DNA from: Calidifontibacter indicus
Lineage (GTDB): Bacteria > Actinomycetota > Actinomycetes > Actinomycetales > Dermatophilaceae
Assembly: GCF_003386865.1 (NCBI RefSeq)
Contig: NZ_QTUA01000001.1
Coordinates: forward strand, 62,001-126,000
Direction: 5' to 3'
Length of the DNA: 64,000 bases
The translations under genes were made by a program, and so were the position numbers. Positions within the stretch are counted from its first letter, which is position 1. Every line of letters starts with the position of its first letter. The notes beneath the pieces are model-generated. The model had not been told where the DNA came from and ran no database searches. It saw only the letters and a program-made list of their open reading frames with translations. Below are positions 26,977 to 37,449 of the stretch, piece by piece.

Positions 26977-29900
26977 TCAGTCGACCCAGACGCGGGCGTT
27001 GCGGAACATCCGCAGCCACGGGCTGGCGTCGCCGAGGGGGCCGTCGGTCCAGCTCATCTGTACGTTTCGCTGCACCCGCTCGGGGTGCGGCATCATCGCG
27101 GTGAAGCGGCCGTCGGGGGTGGTGACAGCGGTGAGGCCGTCAGGCGAGCCGTTGGGGTTGGTCGGGTAACCGGACGCGGGGTTGCCGGCACCGTCGACGT
27201 AGCGCGCCGCCCGGATCACCGACTGTTCGTCGCCACGCGCAGCGAAGTTGGCGAAGCCTTCTCCGTGAGCGACCGCGATCGGCAGCTTCGAGCCCGCCAT
27301 GCCGGTGAAGAAGATCGACGGGTTGTCGAGAATCTCCACCTGCGACAGTCGCGCTTCGTACTGCTCCGAGCGGTTGCGGGTGAACCGCGGCCACGCGTCG
27401 GCGCCCGGGATGAGGTCGGCCAGCGCCGCGAACATCTGGCAGCCGTTGCAGATGCCCAACCCGAAGGTGTCATCGCGGCGGAAGAAGTCCGAGAAAGACT
27501 GTGTCAGAGCAGGATTGAACAGCACCGAGCGTGCCCAACCCTCACCGGCGCCGAGCGTGTCTCCGTAGGAGAACCCGCCGCACGCGACCAGGCCGACCGC
27601 GTCGGCGAGGTCGAAGCGTCCGGACTGCAGGTCGGTCATGTGCACGTCGTAGGCCTCGAACCCGGCGCGGTCGAACGCGAAGGCCGTCTCGACATGGGAG
27701 TTGACGCCCTGCTCACGCAGGATCGCAACCTTCGGTCGCGCGCCGAGGTTGACGTACGGCGCGCTGACGTCTTCGGACGGGTCGAAGGTGGGGGCGACGA
27801 CCAGGCCGGGCAGGTCGGCACCCACACCTGCGTGCTCCTCGTCGGCGCACTCGGGGTTGTCGCGCAGCGACGAGATGCGCCAGGAGACCTCGTCCCACGC
27901 CTGCGCCAGGTCACGCAACGGTTCGTCGAGCGAGTTGGCACCGGCGATCGACACGCGAATCTGCTTGTCGGAGTTGGGCTTTCCGACAACCTTGACCGCG
28001 CCCGCAGCTGCGAAGGCAGCGAGCACCTCGTCGACCGACGCCGAGTCGACCTCGAGCAGCGCACCGAGTTCCTCGGTGAACAGTTCGGCGATGTCGTCGA
28101 CGGCGAGGTCGACACCGAGGTTGCCGGCGAACGCCATCTCGCACGCGGTCGACCACAGACCGCCGTCCGAACGATCGTGGTAGGCGCGCACGATTCCCTT
28201 GGCGCGCAACGAGTTGAGTGCCTCGACGAATGCCACCAGGCGGGCCGGGTCGTCGAGGTCGGGCACCACGTCGCCGAACTCCCCGTTGACCTGCGCCAGC
28301 ATCGACCCGGCGAGACGGTTACGACCGGCACCGAGGTCGACGAGCACCAAGGCAGTGTCGCCGCCGCGCAGTTGCGGGGTGAGGGTGCCGGTGACGTCGG
28401 GCAGTGACGCGAACGCCGACACCACGAGCGTGACCGGGGAGGTGACCTGCTTGTCGTCCCACTTGGTGCGCATCGACAGGGAGTCCTTGCCGACCGGCAC
28501 CGAGATGCCGAGGGCCGGGCACAGCTCCATCGCCACGGCGTGCACGGTGTCGTAGAGCGCGGCGTCCTCGCCGTCCTCACCGCAGGCCGCCATCCAGTTC
28601 ATCGACAGCTTCACGCCGGGCAGATCGATCGGCGCCGCAGCGAGGTTGGTGATCGCCTCGCCGACGGCCATCCGCCCCGATGCCGGTGCGTCGATCGAGG
28701 CCAGCGGCGAACGCTCACCACTGCTCATCGCCTGCCCGGCGAGCCCGACGAGGTCGGACAGGGTGACGGCGACGTCGGCCACCGGCACCTGCCACGGGCC
28801 GACCATCTGGTCGCGGTGGGTGAGCCCGCCGACCGTGCGGTCACCGATCGTGATAAGGAAGCGCTTCGACGCGACGCTCGGGTGGCGCAGGACGGCGTAC
28901 GCCGACTCGCGCAGGTCGATCCCGGAGAGGTCGAACGCCGGGCTGGTGCGCTGCACGCGGCGCACGTCGCGGGTCATCCTCGGCGGCTTGCCGAGCAGCA
29001 CCTCCATCGGCATGTCGATCGGGTGCTCCCGCTCGTCATCGCCGGCAAGCACCAGCTGGGCGTCGTCCTTCGCCACGCCGACGACGGCGAAGGGGCAGCG
29101 TTCGCGACGGCACAGGTCGGCGAACTCTTCCAGTGAATCGGCCTGCAGCGCAATGACGTAGCGCTCCTGAGATTCGTTGCACCAGATCTCCTTCGGAGCG
29201 AGTCCCGACTCCTCCAGCGGCACCGCCGACAGGTCGAAACGGGCACCGAGCCCGGCTCCGTCCACGAGTTCGGGGAAGGCGTTCGACAGGCCGCCCGCGC
29301 CGACGTCGTGGATCGCGAGGATCGGGTTGCTCTCCCCCATCGACCAGCAGTGGTTGATGACCTCCTGCGCGCGGCGTTCGATCTCGGGGTTGCCGCGCTG
29401 CACGGAGTCGAAGTCGAGTTCGGCGGCGTTGGTGCCCGAAGCCATCGAGCTCGCCGCGCCGCCACCCATGCCGATGCGCATGCCCGGACCGCCGAGCTGC
29501 ACCAGCAGCGTGCCCGCCGGGAAGATGATCTTCTCGGTCTGGCTCGCGCTGATCGCGCCGAGACCGCCCGCGCTCATGATCGGCTTGTGGTAGCCGCGGC
29601 GCACCCCGTCGACCGTCTGCTCGTAGACACGGAAGAAGCCGCCGAGGCCCGGCCGGCCGAACTCGTTGTTGAACGCGGCCGCACCGATCGGGCCCTCGAT
29701 CATGATGTCGAGCGGGGAGGCGATGTGGTCGGGCGCGCCGTAGTCCTCGTCCTCCCAAGCATCTTGTGTGCCAGGGAGATTGAGGTTCGACACCATGAAG
29801 CCGGTGAGCCCCGCCTTGGGCTGCGAACCGCGTCCGGTGGCGCCTTCGTCACGGATCTCACCACCGGCACCGGTCGCGGCGCCGGGGAACGGGCTGATCG

Positions 29901-30810
29901 CCGTCGGGTGGTTGTGGGTCTCCACCTTCATCAGCACGTGCACTTCGTCTTCACGCTCGGCGTACGCCGACGGGCCCGACTGCTCGGTGGGCATCCACCG
30001 GGTGGTCGTGCCACCGGCCATGACGGACGCGTTGTCCTTGTACGCCACGACCGTGCCGTGTCCGTTGACGCGCTCGGTGTGACGGATCATGCCGAACAGC
30101 GAGGAGGTCTGCTCCTCGCCGTCGACGATGAAATCGGCGTTGAAGATCTTGTGGCGGCAGTGCTCGGAGTTGGCCTGCGCGAACATCATCAGCTCGACGT
30201 CGCTCGGGTTGCGGCCGAGCCCGTTGAACGCGTCGACCAGGTAGTCGATCTCGTCGTCGGCGAGGGCCAGACCGAAGGTGGTGTTGGCTTCCTCGATGGC
30301 CACCCGTCCACGGCCCAGCAGGTCGATGCGCTCCAACGGTTCAGGGTCGCGTTCGTCGAACAGGTGGGCCGCGGCGGCTTGATCGGGGAAGGCCGACTCG
30401 GTCATCCGGTCGTGCAACACGGCAGCCGCGGACTGCCAGTCGGTGACCTCGCCGGTGAGCACGAACTCGGTGACCCGCTCGACCCGATGCACCGGAATGC
30501 CGCAGTTGTGCACGATGTCGGTGGCCTTCGACGCCCACGGCGAGATCGTGCCGAGGCGGGGCGTCACGACCACCAGCGTGCCCTCGGTCGGACCCTCGTA
30601 GGGGTCGCCGTAGGTCAGGATGCGGGCGATGGAGTCAGCGCTGAGACCGTCGAGCTCGCCTTCGGTCGCCACCCAGTGCAGGTGCCGCGCGGCGACGCCG
30701 GTGATCGACGGCTGCGCCTGCTGCAGACGCGTGAGCAGCGCGCGGGCGCGGAAGTGCGAGAGTGCCGACCCGCCAGGAACCTGGGTGAGGACGTAGTGCG
30801 AGGAAGCCAT
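26977..30810 (-). CDS. purL: phosphoribosylformylglycinamidine synthase, single-chain
   Basis: 1,277 residues from ATG 30810. Fourth step of purine synthesis: FGAR + glutamine + ATP to FGAM. Seen: N-terminal PurS-like domain, linker, ATP-binding core with NSEHCRHK and [20 protein letters not shown], a second AIRS-like half, and a C-terminal class I glutaminase with nucleophile Cys1121 (GICNGCQ), His1242 and Glu1244 (PHPERV). This is the large PurL type of Proteobacteria and eukaryotes, whereas many actinobacteria have separate PurL, PurQ and PurS. It stands alone, without other pur genes, with an inverted repeat just upstream. Confidence 0.97.
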   Translation of the reverse strand: MASSHYVLTQVPGGSALSHFRARALLTRLQQAQPSITGVAARHLHWVATEGELDGLSADSIARILTYGDPYEGPTEGTLVVVTPRLGTISPWASKATDIVHNCGIPVHRVERVTEFVLTGEVTDWQSAAAVLHDRMTESAFPDQAAAAHLFDERDPEPLERIDLLGRGRVAIEEANTTFGLALADDEIDYLVDAFNGLGRNPSDVELMMFAQANSEHCRHKIFNADFIVDGEEQTSSLFGMIRHTERVNGHGTVVAYKDNASVMAGGTTTRWMPTEQSGPSAYAEREDEVHVLMKVETHNHPTAISPFPGAATGAGGEIRDEGATGRGSQPKAGLTGFMVSNLNLPGTQDAWEDEDYGAPDHIASPLDIMIEGPIGAAAFNNEFGRPGLGGFFRVYEQTVDGVRRGYHKPIMSAGGLGAISASQTEKIIFPAGTLLVQLGGPGMRIGMGGGAASSMASGTNAAELDFDSVQRGNPEIERRAQEVINHCWSMGESNPILAIHDVGAGGLSNAFPELVDGAGLGARFDLSAVPLEESGLAPKEIWCNESQERYVIALQADSLEEFADLCRRERCPFAVVGVAKDDAQLVLAGDDEREHPIDMPMEVLLGKPPRMTRDVRRVQRTSPAFDLSGIDLRESAYAVLRHPSVASKRFLITIGDRTVGGLTHRDQMVGPWQVPVADVAVTLSDLVGLAGQAMSSGERSPLASIDAPASGRMAVGEAITNLAAAPIDLPGVKLSMNWMAACGEDGEDAALYDTVHAVAMELCPALGISVPVGKDSLSMRTKWDDKQVTSPVTLVVSAFASLPDVTGTLTPQLRGGDTALVLVDLGAGRNRLAGSMLAQVNGEFGDVVPDLDDPARLVAFVEALNSLRAKGIVRAYHDRSDGGLWSTACEMAFAGNLGVDLAVDDIAELFTEELGALLEVDSASVDEVLAAFAAAGAVKVVGKPNSDKQIRVSIAGANSLDEPLRDLAQAWDEVSWRISSLRDNPECADEEHAGVGADLPGLVVAPTFDPSEDVSAPYVNLGARPKVAILREQGVNSHVETAFAFDRAGFEAYDVHMTDLQSGRFDLADAVGLVACGGFSYGDTLGAGEGWARSVLFNPALTQSFSDFFRRDDTFGLGICNGCQMFAALADLIPGADAWPRFTRNRSEQYEARLSQVEILDNPSIFFTGMAGSKLPIAVAHGEGFANFAARGDEQSVIRAARYVDGAGNPASGYPTNPNGSPDGLTAVTTPDGRFTAMMPHPERVQRNVQMSWTDGPLGDASPWLRMFRNARVWVD

Positions 30811-30831
30811 GAGCTGGGGTTCTCCTGGTGC

Positions 30832-30878
30832 GACAAGCCGGGTCTACAGGGTATCGACCCGCGTGCGAGCGGCTTGTC
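30832..30878 (-). promoter_or_regulatory. inverted repeat in the purL leader
   Basis: GACAAGCCG (30832-30840) and CGGCTTGTC (30870-30878) are exact complements 29 bp apart, and GGGTC/GACCC forms a nested pair. It spans 22 to 68 bases upstream of the purL ATG. Could be an operator or a leader hairpin; no known riboswitch fold is recognised. Confidence 0.35.
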
Positions 30879-30924
30879 ACGGTTCAGCGTCACGGCTCGG
30901 ACGGCGGCCGGGCAGCCTCTTCGC

Positions 30925-32967
30925 CTATGGGTCGGTGAGGTCGTGCCAGGTTTCGGTGAGTCCTGGTGTGGTGCGGTAGGTGTGTCCGGTGGGTGAGGTC
31001 CACTCGACGATCCCGTTGGGGTGTAACCGGATCCGCCACTGGGTTTGCTTCATCCGGTGATGTCGCCGACAGAGGCATTCGAGGTTGACCGTTGTGGTGG
31101 GCCCCTGGGGCCATTCGACCGCGTGGTCGAGGTCGACGTTCTTGATCGCGGGACGGTCACAGCCGGGTGCCCGACACCGCTGGTCCCTGGTTTTCACGTA
31201 CCTCGCCATCGTCGGTGGCGGCCGGTAGCTGTCGCTGGCCATCGTGTTCGCGGTGGGTTCCCCGGTGACGGGGTCGAACTCGAAGCTACTCACGGTGACT
31301 TTGTCGGCGAACCGGGCCAGGTCGGTCAGGCTGTCGGCGTCGATCGCACCGGCACGGGCGTGGACGCTCGTCGCGCCGCGTTCACGCATGTCGGAGACGA
31401 AGGCCCGGCCGTCACTGTCTTTGCCGGCATTGTCTTTGCCGGCACTGTCTCGACCCCTGGTGCTGCTGCCACCGAACGCTGCCGGTATCTCTGGCTCGAC
31501 ATACGGCTCAGTGGCCGGTGGTTCAGCATCACTGCCGTCCCCATGGTCACTGTCGTCAGCACGGCCCTCGCCATTGCCGTTGTTGCTGTCGTCGGCATGG
31601 CAACTGTCGTCGGCATGGCAACTGTCGTCGGCACGGCCACTGTCGTCGGCACGGCCACTGTCGTCGGCACGGCCACTGTCGTCAGCAAGGCCGTCGTCGT
31701 CGTTGCTGTTGTTGCTGTCTTTGCCAGCAGTCCCTTTTGCCCCGGTAGCCCCGGTAGCCCCGGCAGCAGCCGGTGCCTGGTTGGTGGGCTTTGTCCAGGT
31801 CTTCCCGGCCGTGCCGAAGGTCGGGGTGAGCACCTGGATGTCGAGGTTCAAGGTCACATTCCGCATCGCGAGGTCGAAGAACGCATCCACCCGGTACTCG
31901 CCCAACGTCTTGTCGGACTCGTCGCCGTGTTTCATCGCGAACGCCAACTGGTCGATCGCGTCCTTGACCGCGGTGATCTGCCCGTTGTCCCCAATGACAG
32001 TCAGCACCGACAACCCCGGCGTCGGATGCGGATCCTGGAACACACCGCACTGCTGCGCCCTCGTCTTCCGCGCCGTCTCTCGAGCGGCGGAGGGTTGATG
32101 CTTCCCCACCAACGTCCGGCACGACTTGCGTGCCTGACCCCTGGTTGTCTGGTGGACTCCCCGGCCGAGGATCTCCGCCTCGACCGTTTCGCACACATCC
32201 GGGGAGGCGTCCTGCAACTCCGTCGCAATATCCGCGGCCGTCTCCAGATTCGCCCGGCCCGCGGCGACTTCCCGCAACAGGTTCGGGGTGCGGGTCACCA
32301 TCCGGGCGGAGCGTTGCACCAACCCGATCCCGGCCTGGATCCCCAACCCCAGTTCGGCAGCGACCGTGTCGGCGGAGTACATGCTCGTGAACCCCTGACC
32401 GTGCCGCACCCACGGCGTCTTCCTCGTGCCCTGCGGACCGTCGGGGTGCTCCCACCGAGCGAACTCCGCAATCGAACGAGCCCGCACCGCTTCCATCGAC
32501 TGTGCTGCTTGATGCGCGGCACGGGTCGCGTCCTCGAACAACGTCATCCGATCGAACACCCGCGACTCGGCCACCAACACCTCATCCAGACCCGCGTCCA
32601 GAACAGTCAAGGCTTCGTCGTCGGCACGACCGGCCGACCCATCGGGCGCCGCCGCAGGCGCGGCTGATCCGACTGCCCCAAGTGTTCCTGCCGGGGCAGT
32701 CGTTTCGGGGAACAGGTCGTACCCGAGGAGCGCGTCGGGTTCGTCGACCGTGAACGGGTCGTCCTGCCCGAGCAACTCGTAGGCGTGGGCGCTGAGGATC
32801 TTGGAGATGATCAGCATGATCGTCACCGGGTTCGCACCCGGCACCAAATGAGGCTGGGACGCCAACTCGATCGCGGCGTCCAACCCGTCTTCGAAGATCA
32901 CAGATTCAAGCAACTCGGCCGGGTCGATACCGCCCGGTCGAGCCTCGAATTCTGGTGTCCCCTCCAT
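30925..32967 (-). CDS. DUF222/13E12-family protein with C-terminal HNH endonuclease domain
   Basis: 680 residues from ATG 32967. The N-terminal DUF222 region (about 100-370) is the 13E12 repeat family abundant in actinobacteria. A low-complexity linker (about 390-490) holds ADDSGR/ADDSCH hexapeptides encoded by 18-bp tandem repeats. The HNH domain near the end has a zinc-type pair CRAPGC, the HNH core NVDLDHAVEW and LCRRHHRMKQ. Such proteins are suspected mobile or self-spreading nucleases; their role is not known. The stop is 114 bp from the purL start; an imperfect palindrome lies upstream of its start. Confidence 0.88.
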   Translation of the reverse strand: MEGTPEFEARPGGIDPAELLESVIFEDGLDAAIELASQPHLVPGANPVTIMLIISKILSAHAYELLGQDDPFTVDEPDALLGYDLFPETTAPAGTLGAVGSAAPAAAPDGSAGRADDEALTVLDAGLDEVLVAESRVFDRMTLFEDATRAAHQAAQSMEAVRARSIAEFARWEHPDGPQGTRKTPWVRHGQGFTSMYSADTVAAELGLGIQAGIGLVQRSARMVTRTPNLLREVAAGRANLETAADIATELQDASPDVCETVEAEILGRGVHQTTRGQARKSCRTLVGKHQPSAARETARKTRAQQCGVFQDPHPTPGLSVLTVIGDNGQITAVKDAIDQLAFAMKHGDESDKTLGEYRVDAFFDLAMRNVTLNLDIQVLTPTFGTAGKTWTKPTNQAPAAAGATGATGAKGTAGKDSNNSNDDDGLADDSGRADDSGRADDSGRADDSCHADDSCHADDSNNGNGEGRADDSDHGDGSDAEPPATEPYVEPEIPAAFGGSSTRGRDSAGKDNAGKDSDGRAFVSDMRERGATSVHARAGAIDADSLTDLARFADKVTVSSFEFDPVTGEPTANTMASDSYRPPPTMARYVKTRDQRCRAPGCDRPAIKNVDLDHAVEWPQGPTTTVNLECLCRRHHRMKQTQWRIRLHPNGIVEWTSPTGHTYRTTPGLTETWHDLTDP
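31588..31677 (-). repeat. 18-bp in-frame tandem repeat in the HNH gene
   Basis: Five contiguous 18-base units (GTCGTCGGCACGGCCACT and a variant with ATGGCAACT), plus a partial sixth. Read on the minus strand they encode SGRADD three times and SCHADD twice. Units are nearly identical, so copy number is likely to vary between strains by slippage without breaking the frame. Confidence 0.9.
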
Positions 32968-33090
32968 GCGCTAATCATACGCATGTTCGAACCCGATAGG
33001 AAGGGTTTCAACAGGCGAATTTGGTTGATTTCTGAAGGGTTTTCGCGGATCTCGACTCGACCTCCGCCACCGCTCCCACACCATCGCAAC

Positions 33091-33150
33091 CCCCGCGAAA
33101 GTTTGCAGAATCGCGCGCTTGCGTCGCGTGTCCTGTAAACCTTCGCGGGG
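33091..33150. repeat. intergenic palindrome with AAAGTTTGCAG motif (family 2, copy 1)
   Basis: CCCCGCGAAAGTTTGCAG (33091-33108) pairs with CTGTAAACCTTCGCGGGG (33133-33150), 16 of 18 matches, with further GC palindrome inside. It lies between the HNH gene start and the stop of the DHA2 transporter gene. Its reverse complement matches 41115-41165 at about 41 of 53 positions. Confidence 0.65.
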
Positions 33151-33175
33151 TGGGGGGTGCGCCCGGCAAGCAGGC

Positions 33176-34672
33176 TCAGCGCGTGTCCACCTCCACCTTC
33201 GCCGGCACAGCCCGGGCGGCCGCGACCGAGACCAGCAGCAGCACCGCCGCGATGGCCAGCACCACCTGGAAGGCCGGCGCGAACAGATCCACCGGCGCCG
33301 CACGTCCGACCGACTGCACGACCTCGAAGAAGACCGTTCCGATCACCGCGATACCGACCGCATTGGCCAGCTGGCCGCTGGTGTTGAACAGCCCCGAGGC
33401 CGAACCCGCGTGCTCGACCGGCACATCGGCGAGCGCGAACAGACCCACCGGAGCCACCATCAGCCCGAACCCGACACCGGTGACGACCATCGGCGCGACG
33501 AACGCCCACCACGGGGTGGTCACCGACGCGAGGTGCACCACGACCGCCATCACGGCGAGTCCGGCAGCCATCACCAGTGCGCCGAGTTGCAACACCTGCC
33601 GCCCGATGCGCAGGGCGAGCACGGTCACGCCGAAGCCGGCAGCGGCCGAGGTCGCCACCGCGAACGGCACTCCGACCAGACCCGCTTTCAGCACCGACCA
33701 GCCGAGCCCGGCCTGGAAGTAGACGGTCTGGGCGAGGAAGTAGGCCGAGAGCGCACCGAACAGCAGCATTTGCACGGCGGTGCCGCCGGCGAAGCCGCGT
33801 CCGCGATAGAGCTCCAGGTTGACCAGCGGCTCCAAGCCGGCTCGTTGCACGCGACGCTGGTGGCGCACGAAGCCTGCAAGCACGACGGCACCGACGATCA
33901 TCAGCGCGAATCCCCATTCGGGCCAACCGAGGTCGTGACCCATCGTGAGCGGGTAGAGCACCGCGAGCAGGCCGGCCGCGAGCACCGCGACGGCTCCCGG
34001 GTTGAGTCCGGGGCTAACGGCCGAGCGTGACTCGGGGATCCAGCGCAGCGCCGCCACAAGGGCGAGCAGTCCGACCGGCACATTGACCAAGAAGATTGCG
34101 CGCCAACCCGATCCGGCGATGTCAAGGTCGGTCAGCACCGCGCCGAGCACGGGCCCGATGACGGTCGAGATACCGGCCAGGGCCGTGAACGCGCCCATCG
34201 CCTTGCCGCGCTCCTCGGGCGCGTACATCACCTGCAGGCTCGACAACACCTGCGGCACCATCGCTGCGGCGCCGAGACCTTGCAGCGCCCGGAACAACAC
34301 CAACGCCTCGGCGGACGGCGCTGCGCCGCAGGCGGCCGACAGCAGGGTGAACGCGACGAGTCCGCCGACGAACAGCCGCTTGCGACCGAAGCGGTCGCCC
34401 AGTCGCGAGCCGGTGATCAATGCGATAGCGAATGCCAACGGGTAGGCCGCGATGATCCATTGCAATTGCGGGCCGGTGGCCTGCAGATCGGCTTCGATGC
34501 TGGGCAGCGCGACGTTGACGATCGTGACGTCGATGAGTTCCATCGCCGAGGCGAGGAAGAGGCTGATGAGCGCGACCGTGCGAGCGCGGCCGGTCGGCAA
34601 CGTGTCGCTGACGCGGTCGGCCGGCGAGCGGCCGGTGACGGGAGATTCGTCGTCCCTGGTGATGGTGGACAT
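33176..34672 (-). CDS. MFS transporter, DHA2 (14-TMS, EmrB/QacA-like) drug exporter
   Basis: 498 residues from ATG 34672. About fourteen hydrophobic segments. DHA2 motifs: motif D-like LIDVTIVNVALPSIEADL in TM1, motif A GSRLGDRFGRKRLF, motif C-like GPVLGAVLTD. A proton-driven multidrug exporter is expected. The divergent WYL-type regulator starts 94 bp away and probably controls it. Confidence 0.9.
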   Translation of the reverse strand: MSTITRDDESPVTGRSPADRVSDTLPTGRARTVALISLFLASAMELIDVTIVNVALPSIEADLQATGPQLQWIIAAYPLAFAIALITGSRLGDRFGRKRLFVGGLVAFTLLSAACGAAPSAEALVLFRALQGLGAAAMVPQVLSSLQVMYAPEERGKAMGAFTALAGISTVIGPVLGAVLTDLDIAGSGWRAIFLVNVPVGLLALVAALRWIPESRSAVSPGLNPGAVAVLAAGLLAVLYPLTMGHDLGWPEWGFALMIVGAVVLAGFVRHQRRVQRAGLEPLVNLELYRGRGFAGGTAVQMLLFGALSAYFLAQTVYFQAGLGWSVLKAGLVGVPFAVATSAAAGFGVTVLALRIGRQVLQLGALVMAAGLAVMAVVVHLASVTTPWWAFVAPMVVTGVGFGLMVAPVGLFALADVPVEHAGSASGLFNTSGQLANAVGIAVIGTVFFEVVQSVGRAAPVDLFAPAFQVVLAIAAVLLLVSVAAARAVPAKVEVDTR

Positions 34673-34766
34673 GTCGTGACCCTTTCGAAGGCGAAGTCTG
34701 GTGACATCACGACGCTAAAAGGCATTCCGGCCACTTCCTGACCGCTTTGTGGCGGACACTGAATTC

Positions 34767-35729
34767 ATGGCCAACACGAGTTCCCGCACGCTGCGACTGC
34801 TGTCCCTGCTGCAGACCCACCGCTTCTGGCCCGGCACCGAGCTCGCCGGACGCCTGGAGGTCAGTGAGCGCACGCTGCGCCGCGACGTCGATCGGCTGCG
34901 CGAGCTCGGCTACCCGGTGCGCTCGAGCCGCGGTGTCGACGGCGGCTATCAACTCGAAGCCGGTGGGTCGATGCCGCCGCTGGTGGTCGACGAGCAGGAA
35001 GCGATCGCCCTCGTCGTGGCTCTCGGATCCTCAAGCGCTCCAGGCGAACTCGGCGATGCGACGCTCAGTGCACTGTCGAAGGTGATGCAGGTGCTCCCGG
35101 CGAAGCTGCGGCGTCGCGCGGAGGCCATCCGCGCCGTCACGGTCGACTCGCCGTTCGGCACGGCACCCGAGGTGGACGCGTCCGTCTTGGCCGGCGTCGC
35201 GGCGGCCACTCGCGACCACGAACGAATCCGGTTCTCCTACACAGCTCGTGGAGGGCAAGCCGCCGGCGACACCATCGGCCGCTATGCCGAGCCGCACCAT
35301 CTCGTCACCGTCGGCACCCGTTGGTACCTGGTGGCCTACGACCTCGACCGACTCGACTGGCGGTCGTTCCGCGTCGATCGGATGAGCGAGCCGGTCGGCA
35401 CCAGATCGCTGTTCCGGCCGCGCGAGGTGCCCGGTGGCGACCCCGCCGCCTACGTGCGCTCGGGCCTCAACGGACGCGACGAATCACTCACTCTCACAGC
35501 GCTGCTGCACGCACCGGCGCAGGAGATGGGGCCGCGATGGGGTCGCTACGGTGAGATCAGCGCGGTCGACGACCACACCTGCCGGGTGCGGATGGAGGTG
35601 CGCCACCCGGGCTGGGCGATCTTCGGGCTCGGGATGAGCGGGGTGCCGTTCGAGATCGAGCAGGCGAGCCCGCAGATCCACGAAGCGATGGCCGATTGGG
35701 CGCAGCGCTTCGCAGTCGCCACCCGGTAA
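34767..35729 (+). CDS. YafY-type regulator (HTH_11 plus WYL domain)
   Basis: 320 residues from ATG 34767; a GTG 18 bases earlier is possible. N-terminal DeoR-like helix-turn-helix (RTLRLLSLLQTHRFWPGTEL, then GRLEVSERTLRRDVDRLREL), then a WYL domain in which the name-giving triad is present (RWYLVAYDL) and followed by RSFRVDRM. WYL domains are thought to sense ligands such as nucleotides or single-stranded DNA. Divergent from the DHA2 exporter; a GCCAC/GTGGC inverted pair at 34729-34753 could be its site. Confidence 0.88.
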   Translation: MANTSSRTLRLLSLLQTHRFWPGTELAGRLEVSERTLRRDVDRLRELGYPVRSSRGVDGGYQLEAGGSMPPLVVDEQEAIALVVALGSSSAPGELGDATLSALSKVMQVLPAKLRRRAEAIRAVTVDSPFGTAPEVDASVLAGVAAATRDHERIRFSYTARGGQAAGDTIGRYAEPHHLVTVGTRWYLVAYDLDRLDWRSFRVDRMSEPVGTRSLFRPREVPGGDPAAYVRSGLNGRDESLTLTALLHAPAQEMGPRWGRYGEISAVDDHTCRVRMEVRHPGWAIFGLGMSGVPFEIEQASPQIHEAMADWAQRFAVATR

Positions 35730-35733
35730 CCGG

Positions 35734-36101
35734 TCAGTGATCGACGGCGTCGACCACGGCAGCAGCGAGCACGGTGTGGCCATCGGAGTTGGGATGGTCG
35801 CCCTCGCCGGCGAGGTAGTCGGTGACGTCGGCCCTGCCGTCGGCACCATTGAGCGCGGTGTACACGTCGGCGTACGCCACCCCCTCCTCGGTGGCGATGC
35901 GGTCGATGGCACGGAGTCGCCGAGCCCGACGACGCGCAACGGCGGACTCGACGAAACGGTGGCCGCGATCGCGTCACCTTTTCCCGGCAGCGGCTGCATC
36001 GCCGTGCTCGCGCTGCTCAGCCCGATGCACGCGAGCGCGAGCAGCGCCGACGCGACACCCAAGTGGGTGCGACGCCCGACGCTGACGCTGTCGTGGCACA
36101 C
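35734..36101 (-). pseudogene. broken secreted SGNH hydrolase gene (remnant A)
   Basis: From about GTG 36101 the minus strand encodes a signal-like segment (HLGVASALLALACIGLSSAS) and then SGNH block I (LRVVGLGDSVP). Immediately afterwards the frame changes and only the C-terminal part is found: IDRIATEEGVAYADVYTALN, then DHPNSDGHTVLAAAVVDAVD and stop at 35734, which contains block V (Asp and His of DHPNSDGH). The 100 or so residues normally between blocks I and V are missing, so this is an internal deletion with a frameshift. A similar C-terminus is at 37450. Confidence 0.7.
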
Positions 36102-36166
36102 CCGTGAGCGTGCCCGCACGACCTCCGACGAACCTGGGAGCCGCGTGCGCGGCGCCCGAACGCCGA

Positions 36167-37345
36167 TCAGCGGAAGGCCGACTGCCCGGTCAGCGCCTGG
36201 CCGATCATCAACTGGTGCACCTCGGAGGTGCCCTCGTAGGTGAGCACCGACTCCAGGTTGTTCGCGTGCCGCAGCACCGGGTATTCCAGCGTGATGCCGT
36301 TGGCACCCAACAGAGTTCGACACTCACGGGCGATCTTGATCGCCTCACGCACGTTGTTGAGCTTGCCCAGGCTGATCTGCTCCGGGCGCACGCCGTCGCC
36401 GTCCTTGAGCCGGCCGAGGTGCAGCGCCAGCAGCATCGCCTTGCCCAACTCGAGCGTCATGTCGGCCAGCTTGGTCTGGGTGATCTGGTAACCGGCGAGC
36501 GGCTTGCCGAAGATGTCGCGGTCGCCGGTGTACGACAGCGCGGTCTCGATGCAGTCGCGGGCGGCACCCACCGCACCGAAGACGATGCCGAACCGCGCCT
36601 CGTTCAGGCACGAGAGCGGCCCCGACAGGCCGGCGGCCTCCGGCAACATCGCCGAGCCGGGCAGCCGCACATCGTCCAGCACGATCTCGCCGGTCACCGA
36701 GGCACGCAGCGACAGCTTCTTCTTGATCTCCGGGGCGCTGAATCCCTTTGTGTCCGTGGGCACTACGAACCCGCGGACGTCGCGGCTCGACTCCCCGGTC
36801 TTGGCCCAGACCACGGCCACATCGGCGACCGGCGCGTTCGTGATCCACATCTTCGAACCGTTCAGCACCCAGTCGTCGCCGTCGCGGCGGGCCCGCGTGC
36901 GCATGCCGCCCGGGTCGGAGCCGAAGTCGGGCTCGGTGAGGCCGAAGCACCCGATCGCCTCGCCGGCGGCCATCCGCGGCAGCCACTCCTGCTTCTGCTC
37001 CTCGCTGCCGAACCGCCAGATCGCGAACATCGCCAGCGAGCCCTGCACCGACACCAGCGAGCGGATGCCGGAGTCGGCGGCCTCGAGTTCGAGGCAGGCC
37101 AGGCCGTAAGCAGTCGCCGAGGTGCCCGCGCAGCCGTAACCCTCCAGGTGCATGCCGAGCAGCCCCATCTCGCCCAGCTTCGGCGCGAGTTCCTTGACCG
37201 GCACCGTGCCCGCGTCGTACCAATCCTGCAGGTGCGGGCGCACCTGCGCGTCCAACAACGAGCGGACGGCGGACGTCATGTCGCGGTCGTCGGGGTCGAT
37301 GAGGGAGTCGATTCCGAACAGTTCGGTGGGGCTCTGCGCAGCCAT
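36167..37345 (-). CDS. gcdH: acyl-CoA dehydrogenase, glutaryl-CoA dehydrogenase type
   Basis: 392 residues from ATG 37345. FAD enzyme that oxidises and decarboxylates glutaryl-CoA to crotonyl-CoA in lysine and tryptophan breakdown. Seen: RSLVSVQGSLAMFAIWRFGS, the FAD/substrate block IGCFGLTEPDFGSDPGGMRT, KMWITNAPVADVAVVWAK, a conserved Arg-rich GARWG-like segment replaced here by AGLSGPLSCLNEARFGIVFG, and catalytic Glu371 in LTYEGTSEVHQLMIG. The SVQ and EGT blocks point to GcdH rather than a general short-chain enzyme, but no partner genes are nearby. Flanked on both sides by SGNH gene remnants. Confidence 0.85.
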   Translation of the reverse strand: MAAQSPTELFGIDSLIDPDDRDMTSAVRSLLDAQVRPHLQDWYDAGTVPVKELAPKLGEMGLLGMHLEGYGCAGTSATAYGLACLELEAADSGIRSLVSVQGSLAMFAIWRFGSEEQKQEWLPRMAAGEAIGCFGLTEPDFGSDPGGMRTRARRDGDDWVLNGSKMWITNAPVADVAVVWAKTGESSRDVRGFVVPTDTKGFSAPEIKKKLSLRASVTGEIVLDDVRLPGSAMLPEAAGLSGPLSCLNEARFGIVFGAVGAARDCIETALSYTGDRDIFGKPLAGYQITQTKLADMTLELGKAMLLALHLGRLKDGDGVRPEQISLGKLNNVREAIKIARECRTLLGANGITLEYPVLRHANNLESVLTYEGTSEVHQLMIGQALTGQSAFR

Positions 37346-37449
37346 GGGCCTCGCCTTTCGTCGAAGTACGCGATCGGCACGAACCTACTTCGCGGCAGCC
37401 GGATCAGGGCAGCCCACATGGGCACGTCGCATCGTGTGCGGGTCCCGGG

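Noticed and set aside
31588-31677. Possible CRISPR array
   Set aside because: Units are contiguous 18-mers without spacers and lie in frame inside a coding region; it is a coding tandem repeat.
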